The translations under genes were made by a program, and so were the position numbers. 13,659 bases of DNA, taken from Deltaproteobacteria bacterium GWA2_55_10. GTDB taxonomy: Bacteria > Desulfobacterota > GWC2-55-46. Positions 7,537 to 13,659 of this stretch are shown piece by piece; position 1 is the stretch's first letter, and every line of letters starts with the position of its first letter. Below the pieces are notes generated by a model. The model was given only the letters and a program-made list of their open reading frames with translations, was not told where the DNA came from and ran no database searches. The stretch covers positions 1 to 13,659 of the forward strand of contig MGPL01000057.1 of the NCBI GenBank assembly GCA_001797415.1, read 5' to 3'.

Positions 7537-9042
7537 TCTTCGCGCGCTCATGAGCCAGAGGATCTCGACGGCGAGGACGAGTATGCCGATGATGAGGGGC
7601 CAGATATAGGAGGGTTTGCTGGCCTGTTTTTGAAGGGTTGCCCATTGCCAGCCTGTCATGGTGTGTTTGCCTTTATGGTCCTGGTTTGAGCCGTCCCACG
7701 CGGCAAAGGCTATTGGAAGAAAAGAGCCTTCTTCGATTACGGGGCCTGTCGCGGGCTTGAGCTGGGCTTTGATTATTACGCGCCACCTGCCGTTATCGTA
7801 TCTGCCGGAAGCCGTGATGCCGGGTTCTTCCTTTACGGTTATGCGTTCAGGGCCTTTGGAAAAAAGAGTCTTTACGCTCTGTCCTGCCCCCGGTTCATTT
7901 TCGCTCTGCCAACGCCAGATGATGACGGGTTTTGCGCCGCCCATGCCGAAGTAGGGACGCTCGTTGCCTTTGATATCAGCGGGGATCTGTATGGCTACGC
8001 CATCGGGGAATAGCTCGCCGCCGGCTATCTCTTTTGACTTGTCGTCCCACGGCATGGAGTTTGTGGGATCATCCCATTCAAGCAGAAAGGCTATCTCCCT
8101 ATCGTTGTACAGGGCCTTGACCGATATCGAATCAAGAGAAGGCGTATAGGCCTTTTCACCGGCGATTATCTGGGGGAAGAGATAATAGTTCGAGACTTCG
8201 GCCTTGTCCCATGCCGCGTCTTCGGGCGCGGACGGCAGGCTGTTGTCCGCCCTTACGGCCTTCAATACGCTCTCCGGCTTCGGCTTTCTTTGAGGCTCGT
8301 CGAGAGAGGCGGCATAGTTTGCGACGTCCCATCTCTCTTCTTCAGTCATGGTCTTTTTCGAAGCCGGGTCCGCGAAGGAAGGCATCTGCGTGCCATTGAT
8401 GCCTGCCGTGACCCTTGTGTAGATGTCCTCTGGCCTGTTCCCTGCCCTGAAGCTCCAGCCCTTTGTAAGGTCCCTGGGCCATGTCCTCGCGCCCCAGTCG
8501 TCCCTGAGCTTCTTGGCGGCGTCCCCCCTGCCCTCATTGCCGTGGCACTCGGAGCACGCGTCTTTGAATATCTTCCTGCCGCGCTCGATGCTCTCTTTGG
8601 ATGCGCTGACCTTGCCGGAGGTGCTGATGGACGGCTTTTCCGCCTTCTCAAGCCCGGCAAGGGATTTTATATAGGCTGCGACCTCTCTGACCTCGTCCTT
8701 GCTCAAGAGGTCTCCCCAGCCCGGCATCGATGTTCTGCTCATGCCGTCCCAGCCCGAGACCTTCTTGTGGGCGCTCTCCCCGGCTATCATCCTGGCGAAG
8801 TCTTCGTCAGATGGCGTGTATTCGTCAAACGGGGTCGACTTCCATTTATAGAGGCCGAGCGTGAAGTCCCTGGGGGGCGGGTTCAAAAACTCCGCAGCAG
8901 GGCCGTCGCCCGCGCCTTCGGCCCCGTGGCACCAGGAGCACCTCTTGTCATAGATGACCTTGCCGCGGTCGATATCATCAGCCAGCGCAGGATGCGAGAA
9001 TGAGGCCAGTAAGAGGAAGAATATCAAAAACCTGAATATCAT
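7519..9042 (-). CDS. Diheme cytochrome c fused to an EB_dh-type heme-b-binding domain, membrane-anchored
   Basis: A 507-residue exported electron carrier. A signal peptide at 1-21 ends in ALA-DD. Cytochrome c domain 1 has C35-x2-C38-H39 with likely distal M106; domain 2 has C163-x2-C166-H167 with likely M220. Residues about 265-470 match the EB_dh fold, the heme-b gamma subunit of type II DMSO-reductase-family enzymes such as ethylbenzene dehydrogenase. Visible landmarks are FGMGGA (365-370, M367 a candidate heme ligand), GRWRV (418-422) and AAWDGSN (447-453), followed by K459 as the other candidate. One membrane helix at about 479-498 and a basic tail anchor it at the C terminus, so most of the protein faces the periplasm. 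It directly abuts the upstream gene (stop followed at once by start). No molybdopterin catalytic subunit accompanies it here, so its partner is probably the bd-like protein. Confidence 0.87.
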   Translation of the reverse strand: MIFRFLIFFLLLASFSHPALADDIDRGKVIYDKRCSWCHGAEGAGDGPAAEFLNPPPRDFTLGLYKWKSTPFDEYTPSDEDFARMIAGESAHKKVSGWDGMSRTSMPGWGDLLSKDEVREVAAYIKSLAGLEKAEKPSISTSGKVSASKESIERGRKIFKDACSECHGNEGRGDAAKKLRDDWGARTWPRDLTKGWSFRAGNRPEDIYTRVTAGINGTQMPSFADPASKKTMTEEERWDVANYAASLDEPQRKPKPESVLKAVRADNSLPSAPEDAAWDKAEVSNYYLFPQIIAGEKAYTPSLDSISVKALYNDREIAFLLEWDDPTNSMPWDDKSKEIAGGELFPDGVAIQIPADIKGNERPYFGMGGAKPVIIWRWQSENEPGAGQSVKTLFSKGPERITVKEEPGITASGRYDNGRWRVIIKAQLKPATGPVIEEGSFLPIAFAAWDGSNQDHKGKHTMTGWQWATLQKQASKPSYIWPLIIGILVLAVEILWLMSARRGKQAR

Positions 9043-9792
9043 CTACTTCCAGCTCCTCGGAGTGTTGCCGGTGTAGTCGTAGATAAAGAGTATCACTTTC
9101 CAGACTTCTTCCTCAGTAAGCGACGCCTCCCATGAAGGCATCGAAGATATCGAAGGGCCGCCCTCCCTCGGAAGGCCAGGCCCGCCCTTTACCACGCGCC
9201 AGAACACGTATGACTCCTGCAGCTGGGCTATGGTGTCGTTGCCTGAAAACGGCATTGGCAGCGGGTCGAGCGCATTCGCGTAATGGCCCCTGCCGTCGAG
9301 CTTCGGACCATGACAGAAGACGCAGTTCTTGAAATAGACCTCGCCGCCTTCCCTTACAAGGGCGCTGAAGGCAACCGGGCCTTCCTTTGCCAATCTCCTG
9401 TACGGGTTCTCAAGGGTAGCGAGGTCGAATGTCTTCCCATAGGCCTTGACCATTGCAGGGGGCGCAGGGTGCGCTGACCTTAACTCAACTGGCGGCGCGA
9501 AAGCGTCATTCGACTGCATATAGACCACGAAGGCTGCCACTACAGGCACGATGACAAAGACGATGTTCCGAATGAGGGCCTTTGACGGGTCTTCGACAAG
9601 CGCGGCAATGGGCGCAAACAAACCCTTCGCGCCCTTGTCAGTTATCGTCATCACGAGCAATACCGTAATGACGATGAAGAACATGTACATCGAGACGATG
9701 CTCGCAGGTATGGGCTTGCCCAGGAAGAGGCCCGGGGCCTTCAAGAGGCCGAAGAAGAAAAGGTTGATGAGTATGAATTTTAGAAGCCTCAT
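9043..9792 (-). CDS. Membrane-anchored monoheme cytochrome c with three N-terminal helices
   Basis: A 249-residue protein with predicted membrane helices at about 5-24, 30-50 and 75-92, then a periplasmic cytochrome c domain with C157-x2-C160-H161 (CVFCHG) and a likely distal methionine M218 (SSMPSW). The three helices are more than needed for anchoring, which suggests intimate contact with a membrane partner such as the bd-like subunit. The start ATG at 9792 overlaps the preceding cytochrome stop by four bases (ATGA), and the stop is immediately followed by the start of the EB_dh fusion gene. Expected role: pass electrons between the membrane subunit and the periplasmic hemes. Confidence 0.87.
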   Translation of the reverse strand: MRLLKFILINLFFFGLLKAPGLFLGKPIPASIVSMYMFFIVITVLLVMTITDKGAKGLFAPIAALVEDPSKALIRNIVFVIVPVVAAFVVYMQSNDAFAPPVELRSAHPAPPAMVKAYGKTFDLATLENPYRRLAKEGPVAFSALVREGGEVYFKNCVFCHGPKLDGRGHYANALDPLPMPFSGNDTIAQLQESYVFWRVVKGGPGLPREGGPSISSMPSWEASLTEEEVWKVILFIYDYTGNTPRSWK

Positions 9793-10316
9793 TCCTTTGC
9801 CTTTGTCTCCTCAGTCGGCGCGGGCGCTATTGTTACCTCCACGCCAGAGATGCTCTGGAGATAGGCTATTATGGCCCTTATCTCCGTTTCGTTGAGGCCG
9901 ATGGAACTGCCTCTGACATCAGGCATGGGGCTTACCTTGTCAGCGCTGCCGCTCGCGCCGAAGCCGGGCACTACATACGCGGACGGGTTTACGAGCGACT
10001 CATAAAGATAGCCTTCTGCATGCGTTGCGTTGCCCTTGTAGCCGGGCTCTTTTATACGCTGCCCTGCTATGACGGCCGCCCTCTCCAGCAGAGGCGCCCT
10101 GCCTGCGGCAGCCGTGTGGCAGAGGCTGCACGCGCCCTTGCCGTTGTAGACGGACTCTCCCAGCTCGACCAGCTCGTCCACTGTCGCGGGCTCTTCAACG
10201 ACGGCCTCCTTCGGCGGAGCCTCCGGGTTAATCGGCGGGATTACCCAGACCGAATAAAAGGTGTAGAGTCCGATGACAGCGAGGCTGAAGGCAGCGACCT
10301 TCAAAAAATTATTCAT
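9789..10316 (-). CDS. Membrane-anchored monoheme cytochrome c
   Basis: A 175-residue protein with one N-terminal membrane helix (about 5-26), a proline/glutamate-rich linker (27-46) and a cytochrome c domain with C63-x2-C66-H67 (CSLCH). M131 in SPMPD is the likely distal ligand, and the domain ends with a helix containing IIAYLQS. The C-terminal 15-20 residues form a polar tail. It overlaps the bd-like gene by 8 bases upstream and the next cytochrome by 4 bases downstream. The design matches small c-type electron shuttles tethered to oxidases or quinol-cytochrome c complexes. Confidence 0.87.
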   Translation of the reverse strand: MNNFLKVAAFSLAVIGLYTFYSVWVIPPINPEAPPKEAVVEEPATVDELVELGESVYNGKGACSLCHTAAAGRAPLLERAAVIAGQRIKEPGYKGNATHAEGYLYESLVNPSAYVVPGFGASGSADKVSPMPDVRGSSIGLNETEIRAIIAYLQSISGVEVTIAPAPTEETKAKE

Positions 10317-12060
10317 CGCTGGCCTCCCTTCCGGCGCTGCTCAGCCAGAATATGAAGACGATTATCGACATGAAGATTATCGTCCCGATGGAGACGACCT
10401 TCGCGGCGTATGCGATCGAGGGCGTAAAGGCTTCGGCAGAGGCGTCTCTCATGACTCCGTAGACATGCCAGTGCTGCCTTATCGCGGAGCGCACGAAACC
10501 CATGAGGCCCATGAGCCAGGTGAACGATACCGCAATGAGGAGGAGTGCGTACTGGCTCCTGCCCGGCATGCGCCCCCACCTGAATTCAGTTCTCTCGGCG
10601 CCCCTGTGCATAAAAGCTTCTATTACAAGGCATGCCACTATGACAAACAGGGTTGTCGCGACCTGCGGAACCGATGACGCGACCTTGTACAGCGTGTTCG
10701 TGAAGTACCCGTAATAGACGCCGAGAAAAGTTATATTGATGACAGCCGCCGTAAAGAGGCCTGCCTGCGCTGCCTTGCCGTACGCCGCCCACGCGACGGT
10801 CGGCGTCCTGTGAGAACGCCTGTAGAGAAGGAAGGAGAGAAAGGTGAAGAGGAGCATTATATTCACAGCCGTGTTCTTGGCAGGCATCAAGCCGAGAGGC
10901 CCAAGATACGGATGATACTGGCCGCCGAGCGCCCTCGCCTCCGTTGGCGTAAGTATAAGCGTATGCGGAGTGAACCAGACGAGGAAACATATTGCGATGA
11001 CAAAGGCTATATACTTCACATATCCGAGATAGCGCTCGCCGTAGCTGCCCCTGCCGAAGCCGCACCAGAGGTAATAATTGGCCGCGAGGAAGAGCGCGCC
11101 TATGAGAACGGCCTGCACGATAAAGAGCCAGGCGAAGACGCCGCCCATTAGCGTAATGCCCATCTGCTGGCTGTACGAATATATCTCAGCGGTGAGCCAG
11201 TAGCCCGCGAACGGAAGCGGCAGCAGGGCGCCGATGGCGATAAGGCTTGAGGTGTAACCCATCCAGTCGTAGTGCGCCCTCTCCTTCTCATTCGCCGCGC
11301 TTAAGTATCTGTACGCGGCGTAAGCGCCGACAATCGACCCACCGTACGCGATATTGGCTATGAACCTGTGGAGGTTCATGGGGCTCCAGAGGTGGTTGTT
11401 CACCGCCTCCCAGAGATTGCCGTTGAAGACGCCGCTGACATCGACCCCGGCGGGCGTCATCATGAACGTCACCCACGCGTTGGCCACGAACATGAGGCCT
11501 GTCCCTGCGGTGTTCAGGCCGAGTCCTATAAGGAGATGGACCCATTTGAGGCTGCCTTCTGACATGCGGCCCCAGCCGTAATAATAGGCGTAGAGCGTTG
11601 CCGACTCGAAAAGGAAGAAGAGCGCGTAAAAGAGCGCGGTAGGCCCGAATATCGAGGCCAGGTACTTCATGAGCTGCGGATAGAATACGATAAGGGATAA
11701 AAGGAGGAGTGCGCCGGTTATGGCAGTGAGCGAAAAGGCGGTAATGCTGACCCTGAGGAACTCGCAGGCGACCCTGTCGTAGCGTTTGTCCTTCTTTATT
11801 ACGCCGATGAACTCCAGTATGAGGACGAGTATCGGCACCGCGAGCACGAAGGCCGCGAACCACAGGTGCATCTGCGCGGCCATCCATACGGCAAGCCTCC
11901 TGTTCACTCCGTGCGTAGCCGGATAATCGAGAGCACCGAGCACTGGCGCCGATACGACCGGCTGGCCCGAAGCGAAGAAATAGACGGCGAGCAGGAACGC
12001 GAAGAAGGAAAGCGAGAAGACGACCTTTATTATGGAGAGCCTTTTATTGGAAAGCGCCAT
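10309..12060 (-). CDS. Cytochrome bd-like integral membrane subunit (divergent CydA homologue)
   Basis: A 583-residue membrane protein with about 14 predicted helices, compared with 9 in CydA. By-eye alignment to E. coli CydA: R55 and H65 match R9 and H19 (b595 ligand); E152 (FLFES) matches E107; FVANAW (191-196) matches LVANGW; H231 (NLHRF) matches H186 (b558 ligand). Near the C terminus IRQHWHVYGV (527-536) corresponds to the GRQPW region, with G changed to I and P to H. Not retained: E99 (aromatic here), E445 (S525) and the b558 ligand M393 (I474). Where CydA has its hydrophilic quinol-binding Q-loop, residues about 300-455 form roughly four extra helices. An extra N-terminal helix (11-31) precedes the CydA-like part. 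No cydB gene adjoins it; the neighbours are c-type cytochromes. It is probably a quinone-interacting diheme or triheme b protein, but whether it reduces O2 is doubtful. Confidence 0.82.
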   Translation of the reverse strand: MALSNKRLSIIKVVFSLSFFAFLLAVYFFASGQPVVSAPVLGALDYPATHGVNRRLAVWMAAQMHLWFAAFVLAVPILVLILEFIGVIKKDKRYDRVACEFLRVSITAFSLTAITGALLLLSLIVFYPQLMKYLASIFGPTALFYALFFLFESATLYAYYYGWGRMSEGSLKWVHLLIGLGLNTAGTGLMFVANAWVTFMMTPAGVDVSGVFNGNLWEAVNNHLWSPMNLHRFIANIAYGGSIVGAYAAYRYLSAANEKERAHYDWMGYTSSLIAIGALLPLPFAGYWLTAEIYSYSQQMGITLMGGVFAWLFIVQAVLIGALFLAANYYLWCGFGRGSYGERYLGYVKYIAFVIAICFLVWFTPHTLILTPTEARALGGQYHPYLGPLGLMPAKNTAVNIMLLFTFLSFLLYRRSHRTPTVAWAAYGKAAQAGLFTAAVINITFLGVYYGYFTNTLYKVASSVPQVATTLFVIVACLVIEAFMHRGAERTEFRWGRMPGRSQYALLLIAVSFTWLMGLMGFVRSAIRQHWHVYGVMRDASAEAFTPSIAYAAKVVSIGTIIFMSIIVFIFWLSSAGREASDE

Positions 12061-12067
12061 CAGCCGT

Positions 12068-12181
12068 TCAGCCCCTGAAAATAAAGCTCAGCCCCTGGGC
12101 ATTGAGAAGGATTACGTCGATGATGAAAAAGAGCGCCCCGAAGCCTGCTATCGATATTATGAATGCGAGAACGGTCTTCAT
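12068..12181 (-). CDS. 37-residue single-helix membrane peptide preceding the bd-like gene
   Basis: A short ORF with one membrane helix spanning about residues 4-26 (LAFIISIAGF onward) and a short tail ending FRG. Its stop is 7 bases before the start of the bd-like gene on the same strand, in the position of a first operon gene. Length and topology recall CydX/CydS, the small accessory subunits of bd oxidases (E. coli CydX is also 37 residues), but I see no clear sequence match. No strong Shine-Dalgarno precedes the ATG. Calling it an accessory subunit is inference from position and size. Confidence 0.55.
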   Translation of the reverse strand: MKTVLAFIISIAGFGALFFIIDVILLNAQGLSFIFRG

Positions 12182-12191
12182 ATTTACTGGT

Positions 12192-12220
12192 TTGACAAAA
12201 AATTATGCATGGATTAACCT
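12192..12220 (+). promoter_or_regulatory. Consensus -35 (TTGACA) with a weak -10 before the divergent small ORF
   Basis: A perfect TTGACA at 12192-12197 is followed, after 17 bp, by TAACCT (3/6). Transcription would begin near 12227, the A of the small ORF's ATG, giving a leaderless message. The divergent starts are only 45 bp apart, so promoters on the two strands must overlap. Two CTTAAG hexamers 11 bp apart (12219-12224 and 12230-12235) could be an operator. Confidence 0.25.
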
Positions 12221-12226
12221 TAAGGG

Positions 12227-12340
12227 ATGCTTAAGAGTGTGTTTAGAAATTCCCGGCCCGCGGACTTCATAATACTCCTGGGCGCTGCCGTGAACATTGC
12301 CGTGGTCCTCGGTTTTTTAGCCTTGTACCTGTTTTCCTGA
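12227..12340 (+). CDS. 37-residue single-helix membrane ORF, divergent from the bd-like operon
   Basis: The ORF has a basic N terminus (K3, R7, R10) and one long hydrophobic stretch from about 14 to 36, ending LYLFS before TGA. Its composition and positive-inside layout are those of a genuine membrane peptide. The start is uncertain: AAGGG directly abuts the ATG, too close to act as a ribosome site, so initiation may be leaderless or may use the GTG at 12239. It is the same length as the divergent peptide on the other strand but different in sequence. Function is unknown; association with the neighbouring respiratory complex is only positional. Confidence 0.45.
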   Translation: MLKSVFRNSRPADFIILLGAAVNIAVVLGFLALYLFS

Positions 12341-12373
12341 GAGCCGCGGCAGGGCTATTATAATCCTGATTTC

Positions 12374-12387
12374 CTTGTATTTACAAG
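12374..12387. promoter_or_regulatory. Perfect 14-bp palindrome upstream of the hydrogenase maturation operon
   Basis: CTTGTA-TT-TACAAG, two perfect 6-base arms with a 2-base centre, ends 11 bases before the predicted -35 box. Symmetry and placement fit an operator for a dimeric regulator, or it may be part of a weak terminator for the preceding small ORF. I cannot match it confidently to a known regulator site. Confidence 0.3.
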
Positions 12388-12398
12388 CCTTTAATTGA

Positions 12399-12427
12399 TT
12401 GGAACGGAAGCCTATTTCTGTTAAAAT
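12399..12427 (+). promoter_or_regulatory. Probable promoter of the hydrogenase maturation operon (TTGGAA - 17 bp - TAAAAT)
   Basis: The -35 box (12399-12404) matches 4/6 and the -10 box (12422-12427) 5/6, with ideal 17-bp spacing. The predicted start is near 12434, about 26 bases before the first ATG of the protease gene. Confidence 0.45.
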
Positions 12428-12459
12428 ACTCTTAGGGCCTGCTGAAAGAACCCCTGTTC

Positions 12460-12969
12460 ATGATGGCAAATCGCAAGCGCAAGAAGGCCCTCGTACTCGG
12501 CATAGGCAACATCCTGTTGAGGGACGAGGGGCTCGGGGTAAGGGCAATAGAGTACTTTGAAGGGCATTTCAGCTTCGGCCCGGATGTCGTCTGTCTTGAC
12601 GGCGGCACCTCCGGGCTGGGGCTTCTCTCTTACATAGAAGACTACTCGCATATCATCATCGTTGACGCTGTCGCTGCAAACGGCGCTCCTGGAAAGATCT
12701 TCCGCATACCCGGCGAAGAGGTCCAGAAGTGGCCGGCTCTCAAACCCTCCACTGCCCACCAGATAGGCCTTAGAGACCTCCTGGCCATAGCCAAATTTCA
12801 GGGCTTGAGCCCGGAGCTCATGATTATAGGCGTCATCCCGAAGGATATCTCAGTCGGCCTTAAGCTCACTCCCGAGATTAAGAAGGCCGTCCCGCTTGCG
12901 GCAAAGGCCATAGGCGAGGAGCTCCAAAAATTCGGGTTCAAGATAGAGGCTAAAAAGAAGCATGCATGA
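12460..12969 (+). CDS. [NiFe]-hydrogenase maturation endopeptidase (HyaD/HybD family)
   Basis: This protease removes the C-terminal extension of the hydrogenase large subunit after nickel insertion in the cytoplasm. It is 169 residues, typical for the family. It shows GIGN at 14-17, the acidic nickel-sensing residue E23 in RDEGLG (HybD E16), DGGTSG at 47-52, D69 in VDA (HybD D62) and H100 in TAHQ (HybD H93). Two adjacent ATGs (12460, 12463) are possible starts; neither has a strong ribosome site. A lysine-rich tail (KKKHA) ends the protein, overlapping hypA by 8 bases. The hydrogenase structural genes that it would process are not in this window. Confidence 0.9.
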   Translation: MMANRKRKKALVLGIGNILLRDEGLGVRAIEYFEGHFSFGPDVVCLDGGTSGLGLLSYIEDYSHIIIVDAVAANGAPGKIFRIPGEEVQKWPALKPSTAHQIGLRDLLAIAKFQGLSPELMIIGVIPKDISVGLKLTPEIKKAVPLAAKAIGEELQKFGFKIEAKKKHA

Positions 12970-13303
12970 GATGTCCATAACGAGGAGCATCGTCGAGACC
13001 GTCGAAAAAGAGATGGACAGGGCAGAGCTCACTCGTCTGGATAAGGTAAGGATCAGGGTCGGCGAGCTTACGGCAGTCGAGCCGGACGTGCTCCGCTTCT
13101 GCTTCGAGACAACGATTAAGGGGACGCGGCTCGAGGGGGCTGCCCTGGATATAGAAGAGGTCCCGCTTACAGGCAGATGCAAGGATTGCGGAAATTCGTT
13201 CAGGATAACCGCGTTCGAGTCTCTCTGCCCGAAGTGCAAATGCACTCGCATAGAGCGGACTGGCGGGACAGAGCTGGATATTCAGTCAATAGAGGCATAC
13301 TGA
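12962..13303 (+). CDS. hypA: Hydrogenase nickel incorporation protein HypA
   Basis: HypA delivers nickel, together with HypB, to the [NiFe]-hydrogenase large-subunit precursor. The 113 residues carry the N-terminal MHEMSI nickel-binding segment (H2, E3) and a zinc domain with C73-x2-C76 and C89-x2-C92 (plus C94). Its length is standard. The start overlaps the end of the protease gene by 8 bases, so the two are coupled. A 130-bp repeat element lies between it and hypB, yet the gene order remains that of a hyp operon. Confidence 0.95.
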   Translation: MHEMSITRSIVETVEKEMDRAELTRLDKVRIRVGELTAVEPDVLRFCFETTIKGTRLEGAALDIEEVPLTGRCKDCGNSFRITAFESLCPKCKCTRIERTGGTELDIQSIEAY

Positions 13304-13316
13304 AAACGGAACCTTA

Positions 13317-13446
13317 GGCTGCTCAAAAAGCTCCATATGCAAGGCCCCAATTAAATCGGGGAGCGAGGAATGAGGCGTACTCTTTGTCGTACGCCGCAGC
13401 GACGAGCTTCTGAAGCCAACACAGCAGATGGACTTTTTCAGCAGCC
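13317..13446. repeat. 130-bp inverted-repeat element (MITE-like) between hypA and hypB
   Basis: Terminal arms GGCTGCTCAAAAAG (13317-13330) and CTTTTTCAGCAGCC (13433-13446) pair 13 of 14. Pairing extends inward with a one-base bulge through TCCAT/ATGGA. Inside is a perfect 7-bp hairpin, GGCGTAC/GTACGCC (13374-13380 and 13389-13395), and a CCCC/GGGG hairpin near 13345-13361. I recall near-identical elements with the same ends and inner hairpin scattered between genes in Geobacter-like and related genomes; this is from memory. It encodes nothing. It fills almost all of the 158-bp hypA-hypB gap. Confidence 0.75.
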
Positions 13447-13461
13447 GTTAGAAAGGAAAGA

Positions 13462-13659
13462 ATGCACGAAATACTGATAGAAGAGAAGATACTGGCGAGG
13501 AACGACGAGATCGCTTCGGAGAATAGGAAGGCACTGAAGGGAAAAGGCATCTATTCCATCAACATCGTGAGCGCGCCCGGAGCAGGCAAGACATCTCTTA
13601 TTGAGAGGATGGCTGGAGAGCTGAAAACGCTCGGAGTGAAGTTCGCTGTCGTCGAGGGA
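13462..13659 (+). CDS. hypB: Hydrogenase nickel incorporation GTPase HypB, N-terminal part
   Basis: The 66 visible residues run off the right edge. HypB is a SIMIBI-class GTPase that drives nickel transfer with HypA. The P-loop SAPGAGKTS (37-45) and the preceding IYSINIV strand are clear, and the start MHEILIEEKILARND is typical. The N-terminal CxxCGC nickel site and His-rich region found in some HypB proteins are absent, so this is the short form. An AAGGAAAG ribosome site lies just before the ATG and lies outside the repeat element. Confidence 0.93.
   Translation, partial: MHEILIEEKILARNDEIASENRKALKGKGIYSINIVSAPGAGKTSLIERMAGELKTLGVKFAVVEG

Noticed and set aside
7519..9042. Annotation as the gamma subunit of ethylbenzene dehydrogenase, nitrite oxidoreductase or a related Mo enzyme
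   Set aside because: Only the EB_dh domain is shared; two cytochrome c domains are fused in front and no alpha or beta subunit genes are present.
10309..12060. Annotation as ordinary cytochrome bd quinol oxidase subunit I
   Set aside because: Missing ligand residues, no Q-loop, too many helices and no cydB; the cautious label bd-like is better supported.
12434..12449. GGCCTGCTGAAAGAAC resembling one end of the 13317-13446 repeat
   Set aside because: Needs an insertion and a mismatch to align, and no matching second end is nearby; chance similarity or a decayed remnant cannot be distinguished.

Overview
The window looks like a chromosomal segment of a moderately GC-rich Gram-negative anaerobe or facultative anaerobe. 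Nitrospirota or Desulfobacterota-type lineages are the best guess. That guess rests on the bd-like/EB_dh/cytochrome c operon, a NirJ/Ahb-like radical SAM protein, PCP_red-type C-terminal tails, hydrogenase maturation genes and the intergenic repeat styles. It is an inference from gene content, not a phylogeny. No rRNA, tRNA, CRISPR array or transposase gene was seen. No stretch longer than 300 bases lacks a gene; the longest such gap is 2238-2489.

Layout from left to right. (1) Minus strand: galT (truncated at the left edge) and a rubrerythrin-like ferritin-fold protein, separated by a perfect A/T-rich palindrome that also carries the likely galT promoter. (2) Plus strand: fabI (enoyl-ACP reductase), an EndoQ-family PHP endonuclease and a beta-carbonic anhydrase. 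(3) Plus strand: a small two-helix membrane protein, a tandem universal stress protein, a NirJ/AhbC/AhbD-like radical SAM/SPASM protein and another small two-helix membrane protein. The stress protein and the radical SAM protein overlap by four bases and both end in the same PCP_red-like tail. (4) A convergent junction with nested inverted repeats at 7458-7536. (5) Minus strand, 12181 to 7519: a tightly packed five-gene operon. It encodes a 37-residue membrane peptide, a 583-residue cytochrome bd-like integral membrane protein, two membrane-anchored monoheme cytochromes c, and a diheme cytochrome c fused to an EB_dh heme-b domain. (6) Plus strand: a divergent 37-codon membrane ORF, then a hydrogenase maturation operon (HyaD/HybD-type protease, hypA, start of hypB). 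A 130-bp inverted-repeat element sits between hypA and hypB.

The most interesting part is the 12181-7519 operon. The bd-like subunit keeps the counterparts of E. coli CydA His19, His186 and Glu107. By eye it lacks the Glu99, Met393 and Glu445 counterparts and an intact GRQPW motif. The region where CydA has its hydrophilic Q-loop is instead filled with extra transmembrane helices. No cydB is present; the partner genes are c-type cytochromes and an EB_dh heme-b module with no molybdopterin subunit nearby. This suggests an electron-transfer complex linking the quinone pool to periplasmic cytochromes, or a divergent oxidase or reductase, rather than a standard bd oxidase. The second notable point is the adjacent pair of unrelated proteins (Usp and radical SAM) sharing the same C-terminal tail.
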